From Actinomycetota bacterium (GTDB lineage: Bacteria > Actinomycetota > Actinomycetes > Nanopelagicales > Nanopelagicaceae), in assembly GCA_014377015.1 (NCBI GenBank), contig JACMQL010000045.1, positions 1 through 55,447 on the forward strand: a stretch of DNA of 55,447 nt, written 5' to 3'. The position numbers and the translations under genes are program-made. Shown here piece by piece: positions 8,848 to 17,269 of the stretch (position 1 is its first letter; the number at the start of each line of letters is the position of its first letter). Under the pieces are notes generated by a model. The model was not told the origin of the DNA. It made no database searches and worked only from the letters and a program-made list of their open reading frames with translations.

Positions 8848-8961
8848 AACCTGTCATCAATTGAAAGTTTCAATACGTGGAAACCATCTGGCGATGAATT
8901 GTGCAAACAATTCTGTTTGGACGTAAGCCCCGCAAACCTCGGCGGGTGGTGTCGTTTACGA
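8848..8961 (-). other. Riboswitch leader between aptamer and terminator
   Basis: No gene is seen here. On the minus strand the segment holds a hairpin with arms CCCGC and GCGGG (plus 8942-8946 and 8929-8933) and an AATTGT/ACAATT stem (plus ~8898-8912). Both could alternate with the terminator or contact the aptamer. The bases 9056-9201 on the far side hold the riboswitch promoter region and the leader of the divergent aldo/keto reductase gene; I could not fix a confident -35/-10 pair there. Confidence 0.5.
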
Positions 8962-9055
8962 GTTCTTTTTCAGGTAATCCGACTTAGCAGTGATTTACTG
9001 CTTCACGGTTGCGGGTCAGCGCCGGACTCTCACCGGACTTCCCCTAAAAAAGAAC
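8962..9055 (-). promoter_or_regulatory. Cobalamin riboswitch aptamer
   Basis: Read on the minus strand, this stretch contains the conserved core of cobalamin riboswitches in order: GGGAAGTCCGGTG, AGTCCGGCGCTGACCCGC, AACCGTGA, a short hairpin (AGCAGT...ACTGCT), and the B12-box-like AGTCGGATTACCTG. GTTCTTTTT at the 5' end pairs with AAAAAGAAC at the 3' end to close P1. Downstream, before the terminator, TTGCGGG (plus 8929-8935) is complementary to CCCGCAA of the core and could make the kissing-loop contact. It controls the ECF transporter operon, implying cobalamin import. Confidence 0.93.
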
Positions 9056-9201
9056 ATATTAAATTGGTTATTAAGTTGTGTGAGTACCAAACCACACCAA
9101 GTCCTTTCACGCAATGCGGCGCGCGAATAGAGTGGGTGTTAGCCTTCATCATGGAAGCCGTCGAAGACGGGACGTGATAAAAATATTTTGAGGAGCCAGC
9201 C

Positions 9202-10203
9202 ATGGAATATCGTCGTCTTGGAAATTCAGGTATGTACATCTCTGAGATCGCCTATGGAAACTGGATTACTCACGGTTCGCAAGTTGAACAAGAAAGTGCA
9301 ATCGCATGCGTAAAGACTGCCCTTGACTGTGGCATTACAACTTTTGACACTGCTGATGTCTATGCCAAGACCAAAGCTGAAACAGTGCTCGGCAAAGCCC
9401 TCAAAGGCGTGCGGCGCGAATCTTACGAATTGTTCACGAAGGTGTACTGGCCGACGGGAGATGGCAAGAATGACCGCGGACTTTCGCGCAAGCACATCAT
9501 GGAATCTTGCAATTCTTCTCTCAAACGTCTGAACACCGATCACATCGATCTTTATCAAGCACACCGATTCGATTATGAAACTCCGCTGGAAGAAACGCTC
9601 ACTGCATTCAATGATTTGATTCGAGCAGGAAAAGTGAACTACATCGGCGTTTCTGAGTGGACTGCTAATGAGATTGCCGCCGCCTTAAAGATTCAAGATG
9701 AACGCGGATACGACCGATTGATTTCTAGCCAACCTCAGTATTCGATGCTGTGGCGGGTAATCGAAAAAGAAGTTGTCCCACTTTCCGAAAGAGAAGGTAT
9801 CGGTCAGATCGTCTGGTCTCCCATCGCCCAGGGAGCACTTACTGGAAAATATCTTCCGGGAAAGAAAGCACCGGCCGGTTCGCGTGCCACCGACAAGAAG
9901 AGCGGCGCGGACATGATTTCTCGTTGGATGCGCGATGATGTTTTAACTGCAGTGCAGAATTTGCGACCAGTTGCAGAAGAAGCTGGCCTCACCCTGGCTC
10001 AACTCGCCGTTGCATGGGTTTTACAGAATAAGAACGTTTCAGCAGCGATCATCGGCGCAACCAAGCCTTCTCAAGTGAAGGAAAACGTCAAAGCGGCGGG
10101 AGTTGTTTTATCTACAGAAACTTTGAAGAAGATTGACAAAGTTCTGGGCAAATTGCCTGAGACCGACCCTGCCTTGAATGTGAGTCCAAACCCGCGTCCT
10201 TAA
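9202..10203 (+). CDS. Aldo/keto reductase
   Basis: An NADPH-dependent oxidoreductase of the AKR superfamily (333 aa), close to the potassium-channel beta-subunit-like and YghZ-like branch. The catalytic tetrad is visible: Asp and Tyr in TFDTADVY, Lys in LFTKVYW and His in LYQAHRFD. The C-terminal cofactor signature reads SAAIIGATKPSQVKEN. The start ATG at 9202 has a strong GAGGAG site seven to eight bases upstream. The substrate cannot be told from sequence. It is divergent from the cobalamin operon and convergent with the DUF3043 gene, with only six bases between the stops. Confidence 0.9.
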   Translation: MEYRRLGNSGMYISEIAYGNWITHGSQVEQESAIACVKTALDCGITTFDTADVYAKTKAETVLGKALKGVRRESYELFTKVYWPTGDGKNDRGLSRKHIMESCNSSLKRLNTDHIDLYQAHRFDYETPLEETLTAFNDLIRAGKVNYIGVSEWTANEIAAALKIQDERGYDRLISSQPQYSMLWRVIEKEVVPLSEREGIGQIVWSPIAQGALTGKYLPGKKAPAGSRATDKKSGADMISRWMRDDVLTAVQNLRPVAEEAGLTLAQLAVAWVLQNKNVSAAIIGATKPSQVKENVKAAGVVLSTETLKKIDKVLGKLPETDPALNVSPNPRP

Positions 10204-10209
10204 GAAAGA

Positions 10210-10743
10210 TTATTTATCTTTTTTCTTGCTGCCAGGGGAAACATTTGGTTTTGGAGCGCGTAAACGGCGCAACTGAGTTGAACGCGACCATGCGTACATG
10301 CCCAATCCGCGAGTTGAGGCATCCGGAAAATTCTTGGCAACTTCGCGCTTGACTCGCCGAGTCAAAATGAACCAATCAAAAATCGCACTGAGCATGATGA
10401 AGTACATCAAGAGCACCGCGATGACTTCGAGTGCTTTAACTCGAGAGACGAGAAGAACCAGGACTAGCAAGGGCAAGAAATATTCACCGACAGAGCGACG
10501 TGCATCGACCATGTCGCGAATCTGGCGACGTACAGGGCCACGATCGCGAGCAGGAAGCGCGTTCTCATCGCCACGCATAAATGCCGCTCTCGCTTGAAGG
10601 CGTTGTTGCCGCGAGAGTTCTTTTTGCTTGGCACGCTCTTCGCGATTAGTCGCGGGCGCTAGCGAATTGGTAACACGCTTTGCCTCGGCATCTTTTCGTT
10701 TTGGTGTGGGACGACCTTTTTTGTCAGCTGCCTCGTTACTCAT
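10210..10743 (-). CDS. DUF3043 membrane protein
   Basis: A 177-residue actinobacterial protein of unknown function. The N-terminal third is highly charged and begins with the family's KGRPTPKRKDAEAKR stretch. A middle region RGPVRRQIRDMVDARRSVGEYF is followed by two close hydrophobic segments (about residues 105-150), and the tail is basic (GSKKKDK). I chose the ATG at 10743, because the 32 residues of the longer frame do not look like the family. It sits 37 bases downstream of nadA on the same strand. M. tuberculosis has a homologue in the same neighbourhood. Confidence 0.85.
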   Translation of the reverse strand: MSNEAADKKGRPTPKRKDAEAKRVTNSLAPATNREERAKQKELSRQQRLQARAAFMRGDENALPARDRGPVRRQIRDMVDARRSVGEYFLPLLVLVLLVSRVKALEVIAVLLMYFIMLSAIFDWFILTRRVKREVAKNFPDASTRGLGMYAWSRSTQLRRLRAPKPNVSPGSKKKDK

Positions 10744-10780
10744 AATGCGGACTATAGAGGTTCGCAGTTGAGGGATAAAA

Positions 10781-11929
10781 TCATGGCAGGGAGAGCATCC
10801 TCTCCAGGGCAATGCGCGAAAATTTGGCAATCTCGGCATCCACGCGAATCTGATTCACCTCATGGCCATTGACCAAAGATTCCATCGCCCATACGAGGTG
10901 AGGCAGGTCGATTCGATTCATAGTGGAGCAGTAACAGACTGTCTTGTCGAGGAAGACGATGGATTTGTCGGGATGTGCCTGGGCGAGACGCGAAACTAGA
11001 TTGAGTTCTGTGCCAATTGCCCATTTACTGCCAGGAGCCGAAGCTTCCACTGTCTTGATAATTGCCTCGGTGGAACCTACGACATCAGCGCTGCGCACAA
11101 CATCATTTTGGCATTCGGGATGGACGAGGATTTGCACACCCGGTATGCGTTCGCGAACTTCCCTCACCGCCTCTACGGTGAAGCGTCCGTGGACGGAGCA
11201 GTGTCCGCGCCACAAAATTACCTTTGCGTTGCGAATCTCTGCTTCGCTTAGCCCGCCCATCGGCTTCCAGGGATTCCACAGGACGCAATCTTCAAGGGAA
11301 AGCCCAAGATTGAGCACCGCGGTGTTGCGACCGAGGTGTTGATCGGGCAGAAAGAGAATTTTCTCGCCTTGTTCCAGCGCCCACGTCATGGCCCGAGCGG
11401 CGTTAGAGGATGTGCAGACGGTTCCGCCATGCTTTCCCGTAAAGGATTTTATGGCGGCGGATGAGTTCATGTAGGTCACCGGAATTGTGGTGGAGGCGAC
11501 TCCGAGACTTTCGAGGGCTTGCCAACATTCATCAACTTGCTTTGCGGTGGCCATGTCGGCCATAGAACAGCCAGCCGCGAGATCAGGCAGGATCACTTTT
11601 TGAGACGGAGAAGTCAAAATGTCGGCGCTTTCAGCCATAAAGTGCACACCACAAAAGATGATGTACTCAACCGTAGTTTGAGCGGCAGCGGCTAGGGCAA
11701 GTTTAAATGAGTCCCCAGTGATGTCAGCAAAGGCAAAAACTTCATCGCGTTGGTAGTGGTGGCCCAGAACCAGCGCGCGCGAACCTAGGGCGGATCGGGC
11801 TGCCTGCGCTCGTTCAACGAGGGAAGGATCGCTGGCGGCTGGTAATTCACCGGTGCACGAAACCCCGCGTTCGCTGGTCAGATCGCGCTCGCGTCCAAGG
11901 AGTAATAGGTCCATAAGTGCCACGGGCAT
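10781..11929 (-). CDS. nadA: Quinolinate synthase A
   Basis: NadA condenses iminoaspartate with dihydroxyacetone phosphate to quinolinate in NAD synthesis and carries a [4Fe-4S] cluster. The 382-residue protein shows LGHHYQRDEV and the conserved GVHFMAESADIL, PDLAAGCSMADMA and VTYMNSSAAIKSF segments. Later come HPECQNDVV and the C-terminal KTVCYCSTMNRI with cluster cysteine. The start at 11929 (MPVALMDLL) is preferred over a frame extended by 50 residues, which would run into the divergent erpA gene. nadB and nadC are not in the window. The Fe-S carrier encoded next door, in opposite orientation 70 bases away, might help load its cluster. Confidence 0.94.
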   Translation of the reverse strand: MPVALMDLLLLGRERDLTSERGVSCTGELPAASDPSLVERAQAARSALGSRALVLGHHYQRDEVFAFADITGDSFKLALAAAAQTTVEYIIFCGVHFMAESADILTSPSQKVILPDLAAGCSMADMATAKQVDECWQALESLGVASTTIPVTYMNSSAAIKSFTGKHGGTVCTSSNAARAMTWALEQGEKILFLPDQHLGRNTAVLNLGLSLEDCVLWNPWKPMGGLSEAEIRNAKVILWRGHCSVHGRFTVEAVREVRERIPGVQILVHPECQNDVVRSADVVGSTEAIIKTVEASAPGSKWAIGTELNLVSRLAQAHPDKSIVFLDKTVCYCSTMNRIDLPHLVWAMESLVNGHEVNQIRVDAEIAKFSRIALERMLSLP

Positions 11930-11999
11930 ATTCTTGCTCTTTTTGGCGTTAAGTGCGAGTAGGCTTTTATAAGTTCGCCAAAAGAGGAGAGAGATTGAG

Positions 12000-12368
12000 A
12001 TGACTACAGAGACAACCACCATTGAAGGCGCGTCGGCAGTCACGACCGGCATTGCTCTAACCGAAGCCGCCGCTGGCAAAGTGGCTGCACTTTTGGCCCA
12101 AGAGGGGCGAGATGACCTGGCCCTGCGAGTGGCCGTTCAACCAGGAGGTTGCTCAGGTTTGCGCTACCAGCTCTATTTTGACGATAGAGCCCTCGAAGGG
12201 GATACCACTCACGAGTTTGGCTCTGTCAAAGTTGTGGTCGACAAGATGAGTGATCCTTATTTGGCCGGTGCCAGCATTGATTTTGTGGACACTATTGAGA
12301 AGCAAGGTTTCACCATCGATAACCCAAACGCGGGTGGATCCTGCGCGTGCGGAGACTCCTTCCACTGA
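12000..12368 (+). CDS. erpA: Iron-sulfur cluster insertion protein, ErpA/HesB family
   Basis: An A-type carrier (122 aa) that receives Fe-S clusters and passes them to target enzymes. The three conserved cysteines are present: one in GGCSGLRY and two in the C-terminal CACGDSF motif. The acidic N-terminal tail is variable. The ribosome site GAGGAG precedes the ATG at 12000. A strong terminator follows at 12441-12474, so it is probably a single-gene transcript. It matches the position of the M. tuberculosis homologue close to adenosine kinase. Naming it erpA rather than another A-type carrier is by family convention. Confidence 0.92.
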   Translation: MTTETTTIEGASAVTTGIALTEAAAGKVAALLAQEGRDDLALRVAVQPGGCSGLRYQLYFDDRALEGDTTHEFGSVKVVVDKMSDPYLAGASIDFVDTIEKQGFTIDNPNAGGSCACGDSFH

Positions 12369-12440
12369 TTCTTGGCATTCGCTACTGAAACCCGATTTTC
12401 ACGTGGGCGGAATCGACACATACTCGGATTAGTTCGAGAC

Positions 12441-12474
12441 AACCACGCGTTCTTGCATAGGGCGCGTGGTTTTT
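12441..12474 (+). terminator. Intrinsic terminator after erpA
   Basis: A perfect 9-bp stem (AACCACGCG at 12441-12449, CGCGTGGTT at 12463-12471) with a 13-base loop, running into TTTT. It separates erpA from adoK, which begins 17 bases later. Confidence 0.85.
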
Positions 12475-12490
12475 ACGTAAGAATACTGCC

Positions 12491-13477
12491 ATGAAAATCG
12501 GTGTTGCTGGATCGGTCGGAAGTGATCATTTGATGACCTTTCCTGGAAAGTTCACGGACTCTTTGGTTGCCGGCTCTCTCGAGAAAGTTTCTTTATCTTT
12601 TCTAGTAGACGGTCTGGATGTGCGACGTGGAGGATGTGCCGCAAATATCGCTTTTGGTATGGGAGTACTCGGGCTTAATCCGATTCTGATTTCTGCCGTT
12701 GGTAAGGATTGGGAAGATTACGAGGCGTGGTTGACGCGCCACGGAGTGAATACCTCGCACGTATTGGTATCTGAAACGCTTCACACGGCGCTCTACATGG
12801 TCACCACCGACACCGAACTCAATCAGATCGCCTCATTTTTCCCCGGTGCAATGAGTGAGGCGCGCAATATCGAGTTGCAACCGATTATGGAGAAGGTAGG
12901 CGCGTTGGATTTGCTCGTCATTTCTCCTGACGATCCCGAGGCGATGTTGAATCATTCCGACGTCGCACGTGCGCAGGGGATTCCCTTTGCTGCCGATCCG
13001 TCCCAGCAGATGGCGCGCATGAGCGGTCCAGAAATTAAACGCTTGATTTCAGGGGCGGCCTATTTGTTCATGAACGAGTACGAACTCGCGCTCGCCATTC
13101 AAAAGACTGGCTGGACTGATGAGCAGATTCTGGAAGAAGTGGGCGTTCGGATCGTCACGTTGGGGTCGCTGGGCGCGAAAGTAGAGAGCGCGAATTCCGA
13201 ACCTGTCGTCGTAGGAATTGCACAAGAGCGCGCGAAATTAGATCCAACGGGAGTTGGAGATTCATTCAGGTCAGGCTTTATCGCAGGTTTGGCGTGGGGC
13301 TTGAACCATGAACGGTGCGCTCAATTAGGTTCGATGTTGGCAACTTATGTCATTGAAACAAAAGGAACGCAGGAGTATCACTTTACCCAAGAAGAATTTC
13401 TGGAACGATTCGCGCTCGCCTACGGAGAAAATGCCGCAGTAGATGTCGGGGCACACCTGGTGCACTTTGGTTTCTAA
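12491..13477 (+). CDS. adoK: Adenosine kinase (PfkB family, AdoK type)
   Basis: A 328-residue PfkB-fold kinase. The N-terminus (GSVGSDHLMTFPGKF), the LSFLVDGL segment and PGAMSEARNI are characteristic of actinobacterial AdoK as I remember the mycobacterial protein. The catalytic signature DPTGVGDSFRSGF contains the base Asp. AdoK phosphorylates adenosine to AMP for purine salvage. Gene position between the Fe-S carrier and ctaC agrees with the M. tuberculosis order. The start follows the erpA terminator closely; TAAGAA lies 7 bases before the ATG and may be a weak -10 of a leaderless transcript. The last four bases overlap the convergent TusA-like gene. Confidence 0.88.
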   Translation: MKIGVAGSVGSDHLMTFPGKFTDSLVAGSLEKVSLSFLVDGLDVRRGGCAANIAFGMGVLGLNPILISAVGKDWEDYEAWLTRHGVNTSHVLVSETLHTALYMVTTDTELNQIASFFPGAMSEARNIELQPIMEKVGALDLLVISPDDPEAMLNHSDVARAQGIPFAADPSQQMARMSGPEIKRLISGAAYLFMNEYELALAIQKTGWTDEQILEEVGVRIVTLGSLGAKVESANSEPVVVGIAQERAKLDPTGVGDSFRSGFIAGLAWGLNHERCAQLGSMLATYVIETKGTQEYHFTQEEFLERFALAYGENAAVDVGAHLVHFGF

Positions 13478-13704
13478 CTCGAGCTCAATCCTTTGTTCGC
13501 GGTCACGATAAATTCATGAGCCGCCCGGATCTCCACGTGGTGGCCAGTCATCCTTGCCCATGCGATGAGATCGGTTTGGGTCGCGGGGTCATCGGATAGA
13601 AGCAGAAACTTCTCACCATCGAGAAGTACACGAATTACTTTGGCCGTTTCAATTATTGGAAGCGGACAACGCATCCCACGACAGTCAATGGTCTTCAATG
13701 TCAT
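13474..13704 (-). CDS. TusA-like sulfurtransferase
   Basis: A 76-residue protein of the TusA/SirA family, which carries sulfur as a persulfide on a conserved cysteine. The signature DCRGMRCPLPIIETAK is complete, with the reactive Cys in CPLP. Length is that of a single TusA domain. Its ATG directly abuts the stop codon of the cysteine desulfurase gene (no gap), so the two are surely co-expressed and probably act in series. In some other actinobacteria I recall one polypeptide containing both domains. The sulfur acceptor is unknown. The gene is convergent with adoK. Confidence 0.88.
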   Translation of the reverse strand: MTLKTIDCRGMRCPLPIIETAKVIRVLLDGEKFLLLSDDPATQTDLIAWARMTGHHVEIRAAHEFIVTANKGLSSS

Positions 13705-14817
13705 TTAGTTGCGCCGTAAATCTGCCACGTTTTCGGTGAGAGCCTCGACCAAGCTCAACATCTGCTGATGAGTTGTATTGCGATGAAACGTGACGCGCAC
13801 ATTGCCATGTGTGAGAAGTCCCATTGCTGAAAGAACATGGCTGGGCGCTAAGTCCTCTGCGGTACAAGCCGATCCGGAGTCGACACTAAGGCCGTTTTTA
13901 TCGAGTGATCGAAGCAATTCCTCGCCTTCGACATACAAGAAGGAAAGCGAGGAGATGTGGGGCAGCGATGTGTTTTCATTCGCAAAGTCACCAGCGATAT
14001 CGCAGTTTTCTATGCGCGTTCGTATCCGGTCGCGAAATTCGCCAGTGAGATTTCTAATTCGCGCAGATTCCATATCGTGATTGTGAGTCCATTCCTCGAG
14101 TGCGATCGCGCTGGCAACCAACAAGGGAATCGAGAAGGACGATGGAGTGCGCAAGGCCCCTAAGTGCGGTAGCGGATTGCGCCATGTGGTCGTCTCAGAA
14201 ATTGCCAGGATGCCCAGGCCCTGCGGCCCTTGCCATGCTTTCGGGTCGAAAAAGGCGGTATCCCATCTATGCGGCAACGCCACCAGCGGACCCGCAGCCG
14301 AGAAGTCGCAGGCGATCTGGCTTTCAGGAGCAGATTCGATGAGCGCGTCTAGATTCTGGACAACCCCAGTTTCGCCGTTTGCCGCTTGTAAACTTAGAAC
14401 TGAGCCGCGCGGGATTTCGGGAGGCTGGATGGCGCCTTGTTGGTCAACTGGCATCTCGTGGCTGGTCGCATGCGTTCGGGCCAGGGCGTGGATCTCTTTA
14501 CGGTCGACCGCTGAGTAGTAAAAGGGCGCAGAGGAAATGAGCAAGCCAGCGGCTCCCCACGTTGGACCCAGATTTGGCTCACCGATCAACTCGATTTCTT
14601 GGGGGAGGACCCGCAAGGTGTGGGCAACGGATTGGATGCACTGATCAAGGAGAATGCGCGCTCGACTACTTGATTGGGAGAGTTTGCGTGGGTCGCTCCA
14701 CCCTTGGGCGAAAGCTTCGGCTAGCGCCTCAGCCACCCGGTCGGACAGGGGAGACTCGCTCTGGAAGTTTCCTGTGACATGAACCACCTGAGGAACGCTA
14801 CTCGCACCTACCAACAA
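13705..14817 (-). CDS. Cysteine desulfurase-like protein (class V aminotransferase fold), diverged
   Basis: A 370-residue NifS/IscS-type protein expected to take sulfur from cysteine. The PLP lysine is present (FFDPKAWQGPQG), and the catalytic cysteine loop SGSACTAEDLAPSHVL is intact. Other usual cofactor contacts look replaced when aligned by eye: SAVDRKEIH for SAVEHKAV (His to Arg), ACDFSAAG where DAAQS is normal (Gln lost), and DPK where AHK is normal (His lost). The start is unclear: TTG at 14817, just after an in-frame stop, or a later TTG or GTG; there is no good ribosome site. It is followed without gap by the TusA-like gene and is divergent from ctaC (29 bases). Activity is uncertain. 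Confidence 0.78.
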   Translation of the reverse strand: MLVGASSVPQVVHVTGNFQSESPLSDRVAEALAEAFAQGWSDPRKLSQSSSRARILLDQCIQSVAHTLRVLPQEIELIGEPNLGPTWGAAGLLISSAPFYYSAVDRKEIHALARTHATSHEMPVDQQGAIQPPEIPRGSVLSLQAANGETGVVQNLDALIESAPESQIACDFSAAGPLVALPHRWDTAFFDPKAWQGPQGLGILAISETTTWRNPLPHLGALRTPSSFSIPLLVASAIALEEWTHNHDMESARIRNLTGEFRDRIRTRIENCDIAGDFANENTSLPHISSLSFLYVEGEELLRSLDKNGLSVDSGSACTAEDLAPSHVLSAMGLLTHGNVRVTFHRNTTHQQMLSLVEALTENVADLRRN

Positions 14818-14833
14818 GAATGAAATGCGCCAC

Positions 14834-14846
14834 TATCCTTTAGCCC
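14834..14846 (+). promoter_or_regulatory. -10 element of a probable leaderless promoter for ctaC
   Basis: TATCCT at 14834-14839 lies exactly seven bases before the ctaC ATG. There is no ribosome site in the 29-base gap to the divergent cysteine desulfurase gene. The same hexamer, TATCCT, sits at the same place before the free-standing CuA-domain gene. Confidence 0.6.
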
Positions 14847-15614
14847 ATGTCTTTAGACCAACGCGCGAAAGAGCCTCGCCTACGCCGAGCCCTCACCAGG
14901 GGAGTACCAGTTGCGTTGGGTACTCTCGCATTGAGTGGATGTTCAAAAGTTTCCGGACTTGGATTTGAAGAAGGGTTGAGCAGTGTCAACGACACTTCTC
15001 TCGGTCTGTGGCAAGGAGCCTGGATTGCAGCGGGAGTTGTCGGAGTATTCACCGCGGGCTTAATCCTCTGGTCTTTGATTTTCCATCGCAAGAAGAATGA
15101 AGAATTTCCGAAGCAAACTCAGTATCACATTCCCGTCGAAGTGGCGTATACGGTAATTCCATTCATCATCGTTGCAGTTTTGTTTGCGTATACAGCTAGA
15201 GATCAATCTGAAATCACAAAGAAGACGACAGTCGCGGCGCACGAAATTACTGTGAACGCAATTCAGTGGTCATGGCAGTTTAAGTATCCAGCAGCGGGCG
15301 CTGATGCAATCGTGACTGGCTCGCCTGAACTTCCACCGGTCTTGTACATGCCACAGGGAGAGAAAGTTAGATTTACTCTCACCTCCAGTGATGTTGTGCA
15401 CGGGTTTTGGATCCCAGCTTTCATGATTCAGATTCAGAATTTACCGGGCGTTACGAATCATTTGGAGTTCACTGCTAACAAACTCGGTGATTTTGCCGGA
15501 CGCTGCAACATACTCTGCGGTCGCGACCACTCACGAATGTACTTCACAGTTCGGGTGGTAACGCCGGCGCAATATAACGATTACCTATCTACGCTGAAGG
15601 CGAGCCAAGGATGA
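14847..15614 (+). CDS. ctaC: Cytochrome c oxidase subunit II
   Basis: Subunit of the aa3-type terminal oxidase; its CuA centre accepts electrons from the cytochrome c domain of QcrC. A lipoprotein-like signal ends at LALSGC (Cys32). Two transmembrane helices follow (about 55-80 and 97-118), then the extracytoplasmic cupredoxin domain. The CuA ligands are complete: His185 (DVVHGFW), and Cys220, Cys224, His228 and Met231 in [12 protein letters not shown]. The four-base overlap with ctaD (ATGA) indicates an operon ctaC-ctaD-ctaF. The length of 255 aa is slightly short but normal for compact actinobacteria. Confidence 0.96.
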   Translation: MSLDQRAKEPRLRRALTRGVPVALGTLALSGCSKVSGLGFEEGLSSVNDTSLGLWQGAWIAAGVVGVFTAGLILWSLIFHRKKNEEFPKQTQYHIPVEVAYTVIPFIIVAVLFAYTARDQSEITKKTTVAAHEITVNAIQWSWQFKYPAAGADAIVTGSPELPPVLYMPQGEKVRFTLTSSDVVHGFWIPAFMIQIQNLPGVTNHLEFTANKLGDFAGRCNILCGRDHSRMYFTVRVVTPAQYNDYLSTLKASQG

Positions 15615-17266
15615 CAACGTACGCAAAACCTGCTGCTATTTCAGTACTTCCTACTGTCCAAAAGAAAAGCAAGGGACAACTTGCGGTCAAGTGGATGACA
15701 TCAACTGATCACAAGACGATCGGTTACCTTTACTTAATTACCTCATTCTCATGGTTTCTTATCGGTGGAATTTTAGCGCTTTTCCTGCGTGCTGAACTGA
15801 CTTCTCCGGGACAACAGTTTTGGAGCAACGAGCAGTACAACCAAATCTTCACGATGCACGGCACGATTATGTTGCTTTTGTTTGCAACGCCGCTTTTCGT
15901 CGGGTTCGCAAACGTGATCATGCCTTTGCAAATTGGCGCAGCTGATGTTGCTTTCCCTCGCCTCAACATGATGTCGTATTGGCTCTACCTGTTCGGCGGA
16001 ATCATGGCGTTCGCAGGTTTCTTAACTCCTGGCGGCGCTGCCTCTTTCGGTTGGACGGCGTACGCCCCGCTCGCCAATGCGCAGTACTCACCTGGAATCG
16101 GCGGCGATCTTTGGGTAATGGGCTTAGCACTCGGCGGGCTTGGCACGATTCTTAGTGGCGTCAACTTCATCACAACTATTTTCACAATGCGCGCTCCTGG
16201 AATGACGATGTTCCGAATGTCAATCTTCGGCTGGAATGTTTTGCTTACTTCGATTTTGGTACTACTTGCATTCCCACCGTTAGCCGCAGCTCTGCTCGGG
16301 CTGGAATCAGATCGACTTTTTGGCTCGCACATTTTTGATCCCGCAAACGGCGGAGCAATGCTTTGGCAACATCTCTTTTGGTTCTTCGGACATCCCGAGG
16401 TTTACATTCTTGCGTTGCCATTCTTTGGAATCGCATCGGAGATTTTGCCGGTCTTTAGTCGCAAACCAATCTTTGGTTACAAGGGACTTATCGCGGCAAC
16501 CATTGCGATCGCAGCCTTGTCAGTTTCGGTCTGGGCTCATCACATGTTCGCCAGCGGACAAGTTCTTCTTCCGTTCTTTTCCTTCATGACATTTTTGATC
16601 GGCGTGCCGACAGGTGTGAAGTTCTTCAACTGGATCGGAACAATGTGGAGAGGTGCGATCACTTTTGAAACTCCGATGATCTGGATAATCGGCTTCCTGA
16701 TCACCTTCCTCTTCGGCGGTCTGACTGGAATCATCTTGGCGTCGCCTCCGTTGGACTTCGCGGTATCTGCTTCCTACTTTGTCGTTGCCCACTTCCACTA
16801 CGTTCTTTTCGGAACCGTGGTATTTGCTATGTTCGGTGGCTTCTACTTCTGGTGGCCAAAGTTCACTGGCAAGATGCTCAATGAGCGTCTTGGCAAGATC
16901 CACTTTTGGATGACTTTCTTCGGATTCCATTTGACGTTTTTGATTCAGCACTGGCTGGGCATAAAGGGATTTCCGCGTCGTTACGCCGATTACCTTCCAG
17001 GGGATGGCTTTACATTTATGAACCAGGTATCCACGGCCGGATCGGCACTGCTGGCCGCCTCCATGATTCCGTTCATGATCAACGTTTGGATCACGCGCAA
17101 ATCACCGATGGTGGGAGTCGACGATCCTTGGGGATACGGCGCTTCCTTGGAATGGGCGACGTCATGCCCACCACCGCGCCATAACTTCTTGTCGATGCCG
17201 CGCATTCGTAGCGAGCGACCTGCCTTCGATTTGCACCATCCCCACATCAAGACTGAGGGACACTAA
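15611..17266 (+). CDS. ctaD: Cytochrome c oxidase subunit I
   Basis: The catalytic subunit of aa3 oxidase (551 aa, about 12 membrane helices), carrying heme a and the heme a3-CuB centre that reduces oxygen and pumps protons. Visible landmarks are the heme ligand region [11 protein letters not shown], the CuB/cross-linked Tyr motif [14 protein letters not shown], the VWAHHMF pair of CuB histidines, and the helix X segment [11 protein letters not shown] with heme ligands. It overlaps ctaC by four bases and is followed three bases later by ctaF. Confidence 0.97.
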   Translation: MTTYAKPAAISVLPTVQKKSKGQLAVKWMTSTDHKTIGYLYLITSFSWFLIGGILALFLRAELTSPGQQFWSNEQYNQIFTMHGTIMLLLFATPLFVGFANVIMPLQIGAADVAFPRLNMMSYWLYLFGGIMAFAGFLTPGGAASFGWTAYAPLANAQYSPGIGGDLWVMGLALGGLGTILSGVNFITTIFTMRAPGMTMFRMSIFGWNVLLTSILVLLAFPPLAAALLGLESDRLFGSHIFDPANGGAMLWQHLFWFFGHPEVYILALPFFGIASEILPVFSRKPIFGYKGLIAATIAIAALSVSVWAHHMFASGQVLLPFFSFMTFLIGVPTGVKFFNWIGTMWRGAITFETPMIWIIGFLITFLFGGLTGIILASPPLDFAVSASYFVVAHFHYVLFGTVVFAMFGGFYFWWPKFTGKMLNERLGKIHFWMTFFGFHLTFLIQHWLGIKGFPRRYADYLPGDGFTFMNQVSTAGSALLAASMIPFMINVWITRKSPMVGVDDPWGYGASLEWATSCPPPRHNFLSMPRIRSERPAFDLHHPHIKTEGH

Positions 17267-17269
17267 TCA

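Noticed and set aside
10203-10225. A/T-rich AAAGAT...ATCTTT hairpin between the aldo/keto reductase and DUF3043 genes
   Set aside because: The stem is only six weak pairs and lies in the Lys-rich end of DUF3043; too little to call a terminator.
11930-12079. Fifty-residue N-terminal extension of nadA
   Set aside because: It would read into the divergent erpA coding sequence and has no match to the family; the ATG at 11929 gives the normal length.
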